In this document: one piece after another, positions 21,301-26,370 of the stretch
Numbering within the stretch: position 1 is the first letter of the stretch
Layout: each line of letters opens with the position of its first letter
DNA from: a virus
Virus record (IMG/VR): IMGVR_UViG_3300001683_000102
Coordinates: 1-26,370 of that record
DNA: 26,370 nt
Reading direction: 5' to 3' (one strand)
Made by a program: the position numbers and the translations under genes
Notes under the pieces: generated by a model
The model's input: only the letters and a program-made list of their open reading frames with translations
Told to the model about the DNA's origin: nothing
The model's database searches: none

Positions 21301-24054
21301 ATGCTTTCTATCAGTCAGAAAATAGAGTCAAACTTTCCAGAGTTTTTAAGAGAAAGCCATCCAGAATTCATACAGTTTGTAAGACATTATTATGAATTTC
21401 TAGAAGCAGGGGAATATACCGTAATGAACGGTGAGTATTTCTCCGCGGGTGATATGATCACCTTGCCTGATACTACACAAATTAAAGTGTATGCAGTAGA
21501 TGGTAATCGATTATTTCTGCCTGCGGATAAACCAATTGCAATCGGATCTATATTGTCAATTGGTTCGAATACCACTATCGTAAAAGATTTCAGACCAAAT
21601 CCTGTCAGATCTATTACTGATTTATTGAAATATCGTAACATTGATGAGACTGTGGATAGATTCTTCAGTTCATTTAAAAATGAGTTTATGAGGACTATAC
21701 CACATAAACTTGCAAATGGTATCGATGAGAGAACTGTAATAAAAAATATTACAGATCTATATAGATCGAAGGGTAATCTTCAAGCAAACGAATTATTCTT
21801 TAGAATGTTGTTAGATGATTCTGTTGAACTTTATTATCCATCAGCCGACATGATTCGAGCAAGTGGTGGACAATGGAGTCAACATGAAACAATGACTCTT
21901 CGACTTAATTCTTCACAACTTAATGGTAATACTTTATATGGTTCCGAGGGTCTAACTGCAGCATTAAGTAATTTTATTGGACAGAAGATTTCACAGGTAG
22001 TGGCTTCAGATGAGAGTCCGATCAATGCACGAATAGAAGAAGCCATATTTTTTGAACATGATTCTGAACATTATATAAAGATTATTCTTAATTCTGAGAG
22101 TCTTACAGGATGCTTCAGACCATATGCAATGTGTAATGTGCAAGGACATGATGGATATTATACATCATTCATTATTATGCCGTCATTCAATGGTGTCGAT
22201 TTTGATTATACGGGACAGTATAATCCAGATGGTTATGGTATATCTGTTACTGGTATGTACAATCCAGCAGAAGTTATAATCGGTTCAACTGGTAAAGGAA
22301 CTTTAGATTCGGTAATTGTCATTGATGATGGTGATAATTACCAGTATGGTTCTACTATTACGGTGAATACTAATGAAGGTCATGCCACTCTTAACATAAG
22401 TGGTATTAACCCACCTATTGAATCTGAAGATGGTGATGATATATCATTTGAGGATGGAACGATATACCAATCTAATAAGTCAGGTCATAAAATCCTTATT
22501 GAGGATGGAACCCCTGATGCGGTTGGATCAATATCAGATGTAACTATATCCAATAATAAGGATTTGTTTGATCATGTACCTCTAATATCTACGGTGAATC
22601 TGAATGGTATTGAGTCTGCTAAACTGGAATTTGTAACAACCTCTATTGGATATCTTAAATCTATCACAATAAAAGATTTTGGATTTATTTCACCGATTGA
22701 CAATATAGATAACATAAAAGTTAATTGTCCGGTAGTATTCAAGTTGACAGATATTACAGGTCAATTTATTGAGGGAGAGGGAATTACTGGTGGAGCAGGA
22801 AAAAGTGCATCTCTGACAAAATTCATAGAATATAATTCCGTGATGGTATTCTCAGTAGAGGATATTGATGTAGGTGGATTTGTAAATCTTAAAGGTGGTA
22901 ATGAGATAACTGGTATTACATCAGGTGCAAAAGCAACTATTTTGAATGTTGAAACTGCAACAGGTACACCGATTATATCTGGTGTTGCTAGAAGTGATGG
23001 AACACATATATCTTCATCATCCTTTATATCAGAATATGATAAAAGGGTACAAGATAACTTTTATTATCAAAACTATGCATATGTGATAAAAACATCAGAA
23101 GCAATTGATTCATGGAGAGACTTCCATAAGAATGCAATACATCCAGCCGGATTTAATGTTTTCGGTGAAATTGCAATGACAACAAGAATTTCTGCTAAAT
23201 CAGGTGTTACATTTATATCTGAGACATTCACACCAGAATTATTCTCTACCTTTGTTGATATTTTTCAATCGATTGTTCATCGCCGTGGAGGACATCCAAG
23301 TACTGGTGTTAAAAACCAAGATCCAATGACTCTTTCGGAGAGATATCCGTCATTGAGAACTATTGGTGATTATGATGTAACAACTAAAACATCATGGCAT
23401 TATAATTTATGTTTACATACTGGAAGACATTTTCAATCAAGTTGGGAATATATTGATAAGTATAAGTTTGTATCATTTGGTGCAGAGGGTCTTACAACTT
23501 CGGAAGTTGCAAATGATCTTCCTGGCCACACCAGACTTCTAACACCAATTGGTGGAACCGGTTTGGTAATTCATCCAGATAATAATTACGTGATTCCAAC
23601 AAGATCTGGTTATAGAATTGCAGATCTAAAAGATGTTAAGATTGAAGAGTTTAACCATCAGAAAGCAAATAATTGGATTAAGAAAACTAATATTGCATTA
23701 AATTCTGAGATCATAATCTTAGATCGTGAACCGACTAGATTACAAACTTTCATTTCATCAAGACCGAAATTGGAAGTATTAGATCTATACAAATTTATGG
23801 CTCCACCATATACCGCATTTAATGGAGTGCATAACTCCCCTAGTATAAATAGAGTTAACATAATTGGTGTTGGGTCTGCAAGTAATGATACAATAACATG
23901 GACACATCCTGACTTTTCTACTAAAGGTATGAATAGACAGGGTTACGAAATACAACAGTTTAACACAACTAAAATTTCGGACATGGTAGACAACCTAGAT
24001 AGAAGACACTCTATAGGTATACCATCTGAAATAACACAAGCAACATACCCATAA
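21301..24054 (+). CDS. 7: Large baseplate wedge protein, gp7-like
   Basis: A 917-residue protein in the gene 7 slot between gp6 and gp8 (T4 gp7 has 1032 residues). The N-terminus FPEFLRESHPEFIQFVRHYY followed by EFLE is the usual start of this protein in marine T4-like phages. Next come FFSSFKNEFMRTIPHKLANG and DLYRSKGNLQANELFFRMLL, helical wedge-core segments. From about residue 300 it is beta-rich, with GY-type repeats (about 306-366) and modules built on GEGITG and GITSGAKAT (about 486-560) that recur in neighbouring proteins. The C-terminal 250 residues are less repetitive. The identity rests on position and the N-terminal pattern. Confidence 0.8.
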   Translation: MLSISQKIESNFPEFLRESHPEFIQFVRHYYEFLEAGEYTVMNGEYFSAGDMITLPDTTQIKVYAVDGNRLFLPADKPIAIGSILSIGSNTTIVKDFRPNPVRSITDLLKYRNIDETVDRFFSSFKNEFMRTIPHKLANGIDERTVIKNITDLYRSKGNLQANELFFRMLLDDSVELYYPSADMIRASGGQWSQHETMTLRLNSSQLNGNTLYGSEGLTAALSNFIGQKISQVVASDESPINARIEEAIFFEHDSEHYIKIILNSESLTGCFRPYAMCNVQGHDGYYTSFIIMPSFNGVDFDYTGQYNPDGYGISVTGMYNPAEVIIGSTGKGTLDSVIVIDDGDNYQYGSTITVNTNEGHATLNISGINPPIESEDGDDISFEDGTIYQSNKSGHKILIEDGTPDAVGSISDVTISNNKDLFDHVPLISTVNLNGIESAKLEFVTTSIGYLKSITIKDFGFISPIDNIDNIKVNCPVVFKLTDITGQFIEGEGITGGAGKSASLTKFIEYNSVMVFSVEDIDVGGFVNLKGGNEITGITSGAKATILNVETATGTPIISGVARSDGTHISSSSFISEYDKRVQDNFYYQNYAYVIKTSEAIDSWRDFHKNAIHPAGFNVFGEIAMTTRISAKSGVTFISETFTPELFSTFVDIFQSIVHRRGGHPSTGVKNQDPMTLSERYPSLRTIGDYDVTTKTSWHYNLCLHTGRHFQSSWEYIDKYKFVSFGAEGLTTSEVANDLPGHTRLLTPIGGTGLVIHPDNNYVIPTRSGYRIADLKDVKIEEFNHQKANNWIKKTNIALNSEIIILDREPTRLQTFISSRPKLEVLDLYKFMAPPYTAFNGVHNSPSINRVNIIGVGSASNDTITWTHPDFSTKGMNRQGYEIQQFNTTKISDMVDNLDRRHSIGIPSEITQATYP

Positions 24055-24076
24055 GGTATTATAAAGGAAAAGATAT

Positions 24077-25420
24077 ATGTCTGCCATAATTACATCAAAA
24101 TTTAGATACGCTAACGCACAAAACTTCAAGAACTCGTTTGGAATTGCAAGTGAACCATATTACATGTTCATTGGTAGATCCAGACTTTGGGCGGATGAAG
24201 GCAATCCACCAGTTCCAGTAGATTCTATTTCTTCTGAAACATATCACCACAGAGATATTTTATCTGCAAAAGGTGTGAGTTCAAGTGATGTGGAATATGT
24301 AATCCCACGTAGGAATTGGACTTCTGGTACTATGTATGATCATTATTCACATGATGTATCAGCTGCGGCACCATCAGATTCTGGTAAAACATCATTATGG
24401 GAATCGTATTTCTTTATTAAAACATCATTGAACCGTGTGTATGTTTGTATTTGGAATAATGGTGGAGGTCTTTCGACTGTAGAACCTAGTCATACATCTA
24501 CTGCAAATTATCAAACTTCTGATGGATACATCTGGAGATTTTGTTACGAAATCACATCAGTTCAAGTACAGAAGCATTTATCACTCGACTTCATGCCGGT
24601 TTCTGATGCTACACCAGCTGGTGTAGTTTCTGGTGCAATTGATTTTGTTAAATTGATATCTAGTGGTACTGGATATAATAATGGTACGCACACACTTCCA
24701 ATTGTTGGGGATGGTACTGGTGGTACAGTTTCTATGGTTGTTTCATCTGGTACAGTAGATACTGTTACCATATCTAATGCGGGATCTGGATATACTTTTG
24801 CATCTATTGATCCAAGTGGTCAACAAGGTGCTGGTGGTACTGATCATAATCTTAAAGTTATTATTCCACCAATTGGCGGTCATGGTGTCAATAATAAGAT
24901 TAATCTTGGTGCATTTTTTATTATGGTAAACACTACACTATCTGGTGAAGAGGGTGCGGGTGATTTCCAAAGTACTAAAATGAGACAGGTTGGATTAATT
25001 AAAACTCCACATACTGCAAGTGTACCATCTACAGGTTCTACATTATCATGTGTGAATTCTATAACACTGTTAATGAACTCAGGTACTTTTATTGAAGCTG
25101 AAACAATCACTTCATCTACTTCTGGTGCATCTGCATCTGTTGTATCGTTTGTTCCAGCACTTGGTTCATCACCAGCAATACTTAAATATGTACAACAGAG
25201 TGAAATTGGATCTGGATTAGCAAGTGATGGTACTATGCCTGCATTTCAAACATCTGAAACCATTACGGGTACTACTTCCGGTGCAAGTGGAACTTCACAG
25301 ACATTAAATGGTGCAGAATTGGATCCATATTCGGGTGACATTTTATACATTGAGAACCGTATGCCAATTCCAAGAGCAACGGATCAATCAGAAAATATAA
25401 AATTGATTGTAGAATTCTAA
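24077..25420 (+). CDS. 8: Baseplate wedge protein gp8 with inserted repeat modules
   Basis: A 447-residue orthologue of T4 gp8 (334 residues). Family motifs are AIITSKFRYANAQNFKNSFG, VIPRRNW, TSDGYIWRFCYEI and the C-terminal GDILYIENRMPIPRATDQSE. The extra length is explained by beta-rich inserts: residues about 184-264 with GTGYNNG and GSGYTFA motifs, and about 334-411 with two ETIT-x-STSGAS / ETITGTTSGASG units. These resemble modules in gp18, the gp7-like protein and the next gene. It starts 22 bases after the gp7-like stop, with AAAGGAAAAG before the ATG. Confidence 0.94.
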   Translation: MSAIITSKFRYANAQNFKNSFGIASEPYYMFIGRSRLWADEGNPPVPVDSISSETYHHRDILSAKGVSSSDVEYVIPRRNWTSGTMYDHYSHDVSAAAPSDSGKTSLWESYFFIKTSLNRVYVCIWNNGGGLSTVEPSHTSTANYQTSDGYIWRFCYEITSVQVQKHLSLDFMPVSDATPAGVVSGAIDFVKLISSGTGYNNGTHTLPIVGDGTGGTVSMVVSSGTVDTVTISNAGSGYTFASIDPSGQQGAGGTDHNLKVIIPPIGGHGVNNKINLGAFFIMVNTTLSGEEGAGDFQSTKMRQVGLIKTPHTASVPSTGSTLSCVNSITLLMNSGTFIEAETITSSTSGASASVVSFVPALGSSPAILKYVQQSEIGSGLASDGTMPAFQTSETITGTTSGASGTSQTLNGAELDPYSGDILYIENRMPIPRATDQSENIKLIVEF

Positions 25421-25421
25421 G

Positions 25422-25429
25422 GATAAATA
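25422..25429 (+). promoter_or_regulatory. Near-consensus late promoter box
   Basis: GATAAATA, one change from TATAAATA, just after gp8 and 43 bases before the next ATG. Confidence 0.6.
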
Positions 25430-25471
25430 AACGTATAACATTCAAACAATCATTTATCAGGAACGATATTA

Positions 25472-26370
25472 ATGGGAATCAAGACTAATTTAAATGCAAC
25501 ACCATACTTTGACGATTTCGATCAAAATAAGGAATTGTATCAGGTGCTATTCAGACCTGGCTATGCAGTACAAGCAAGAGAGTTAACGACTCTACAAACA
25601 ATTCTAAGAAATCAGATTGAAAGTTTTGGTTCTCATATGTTTTCTGAGGGGGCACAGGTAATCCCTGGCGCAATCTCATTAGATCTAGAATACCATTCAG
25701 TCAAATTGAAAGGGTCTTTTGTTACTGGTGAATCAACCGATGAATATATTATGTCATTGATTGGTGAAACGGTAACTGCTCCGAGTGGTGTTAAAGCTAA
25801 AATAGTCAATGCAACTGTATCTACTCAAACAGATAGTCCTACTATATTTGTAAAATATGAATCACGTGGAACTAGTGGAGAGGAAACTTTTCAAAATTCT
25901 GCAATGAATACGTTATCAAATGACATATTAACCATTGGATCTATAGATGTATCGGTATTAGAATCTTCGACAGTTAAATGTTCGGAAATTGGTTCTGCAG
26001 CTTCGGTACGATCTGGTGTATATTTTGTTCGTGGAATGTTCATTCAATGCCAAGATACAACTACTATTGTCTCGAAGTATTCCAATGCACCATCTGTTAG
26101 AATTGGTTTCCGAGTTATAGAGAATTTAATATCTTCTGATGATGATGTTACTTTATTAGATAATGCATCTGGATCGACAAATTATTCAGCCAAAGGTGCT
26201 GATAGATTACAAGTCAAACTATCTCTGACCACAATTCCATTAACTTCACTTGATGATGTCAATTTCATCGAATTGATGAGAGTTGAAAATGGTTCAATTC
26301 GATCTTCTGTGACTACTACCGATTACTCTATTTTTGAGGACACTTTAGCACGTAGAACCTATGATAATTC
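25472..26370 (+). CDS. DUF4815-like virion structural protein (partial, runs off the window)
   Basis: 299 codons are visible without a stop. The start LNATPYFDDFDQNKELYQVL continues as FRPGYAVQARELTTLQTILR and NQIESFGSHMFSEGAQVIPG, which is the typical N-terminus of DUF4815-type phage structural proteins, found after gp8 in many marine T4-like phages and placed where T4 has gp9 and gp10. A GETVTAPSGVKAKI unit (about residues 98-112) resembles the modules in gp7-like and gp8. It is likely a baseplate or fibre-attachment component. AGGA lies 9 bases before the ATG. The C-terminal part is missing here. Confidence 0.85.
   Translation, partial: MGIKTNLNATPYFDDFDQNKELYQVLFRPGYAVQARELTTLQTILRNQIESFGSHMFSEGAQVIPGAISLDLEYHSVKLKGSFVTGESTDEYIMSLIGETVTAPSGVKAKIVNATVSTQTDSPTIFVKYESRGTSGEETFQNSAMNTLSNDILTIGSIDVSVLESSTVKCSEIGSAASVRSGVYFVRGMFIQCQDTTTIVSKYSNAPSVRIGFRVIENLISSDDDVTLLDNASGSTNYSAKGADRLQVKLSLTTIPLTSLDDVNFIELMRVENGSIRSSVTTTDYSIFEDTLARRTYDN

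Noticed and set aside
23844-23851. Exact TATAAATA inside the gp7-like gene
   Set aside because: It lies within coding sequence 226 bases before gp8. It could be an internal late promoter, but one chance match is expected in such AT-rich DNA.

Overview
This window is the tail and baseplate region of a lytic T4-like myovirus (Caudoviricetes, contractile tail). The evidence is the set of recognisable T4 orthologues: gp32, gp26, gp54, gp4, gp48, gp53, a gp27-like hub, gp19, gp18, gp5, a PAAR spike tip, gp25, gp6, a gp7-like wedge protein and gp8. Exact copies of the T4-type late promoter box TATAAATA sit in front of most structural transcription units. Base composition is strongly A+T rich and alanine is mostly GCA. 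The gene order, small gp54, lysozyme-less gp5 and gp32 without a zinc site resemble marine far-T4 phages (cyanophage or pelagiphage type). The host cannot be read from the sequence; SAR11 or another low-GC marine bacterium is an inference only.

Layout. (1) 1-1444, plus strand: two small unknown genes, then a perfect sigma70-type promoter and the ssDNA-binding protein gp32. (2) 1441-6590, minus strand: gp4, a conserved unknown protein, gp54, gp26, a short gp51-like frame reached from gp26 by a probable -1 ribosomal frameshift, and a large tape-measure-like protein. (3) 6622-9518: divergent late promoters, then gp48, gp53 and the gp27-like hub on the plus strand. (4) 9521-9846, minus strand: tRNA-Thr(UGU), tRNA-Ser(UGA) and a 5'-truncated tRNA-Asn(GUU), with their own promoter and terminator. 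(5) 9905-12480, minus strand: tail sheath gp18 and tube gp19 under a late promoter. (6) 12514-16140, plus strand: an accessory island with an HNH-like protein, small unknown genes, a 664-base gene-free stretch (probable structured RNA plus a 229-bp inverted-repeat element) and a larger conserved unknown gene. (7) 16151-26370, plus strand: gp5, an unknown structural protein, PAAR, gp25, gp6, gp7-like, gp8 and the start of a DUF4815-like virion protein.

How it works together. Early genes (gp32, tRNAs, the probable RNA, small island genes) sit behind host-type promoters with exact 17-bp spacers. The virion genes sit behind TATAAATA late boxes. gp5, the gp27-like protein and PAAR form the central spike and hub. 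gp25, gp6, gp7-like, gp53 and gp8 form the wedges. gp48 and gp54 cap the baseplate and start the tube. gp26, the frameshift product and the tape-measure-like protein would set tube length. gp19 and gp18 form tube and sheath, and gp4 finishes heads.

The most interesting points are the slippery heptamer at the last codons of gp26, the RNA/inverted-repeat region at 13506-14128, the broken tRNA-Asn fused to a promoter, and related beta-rich modules shared by several virion proteins.
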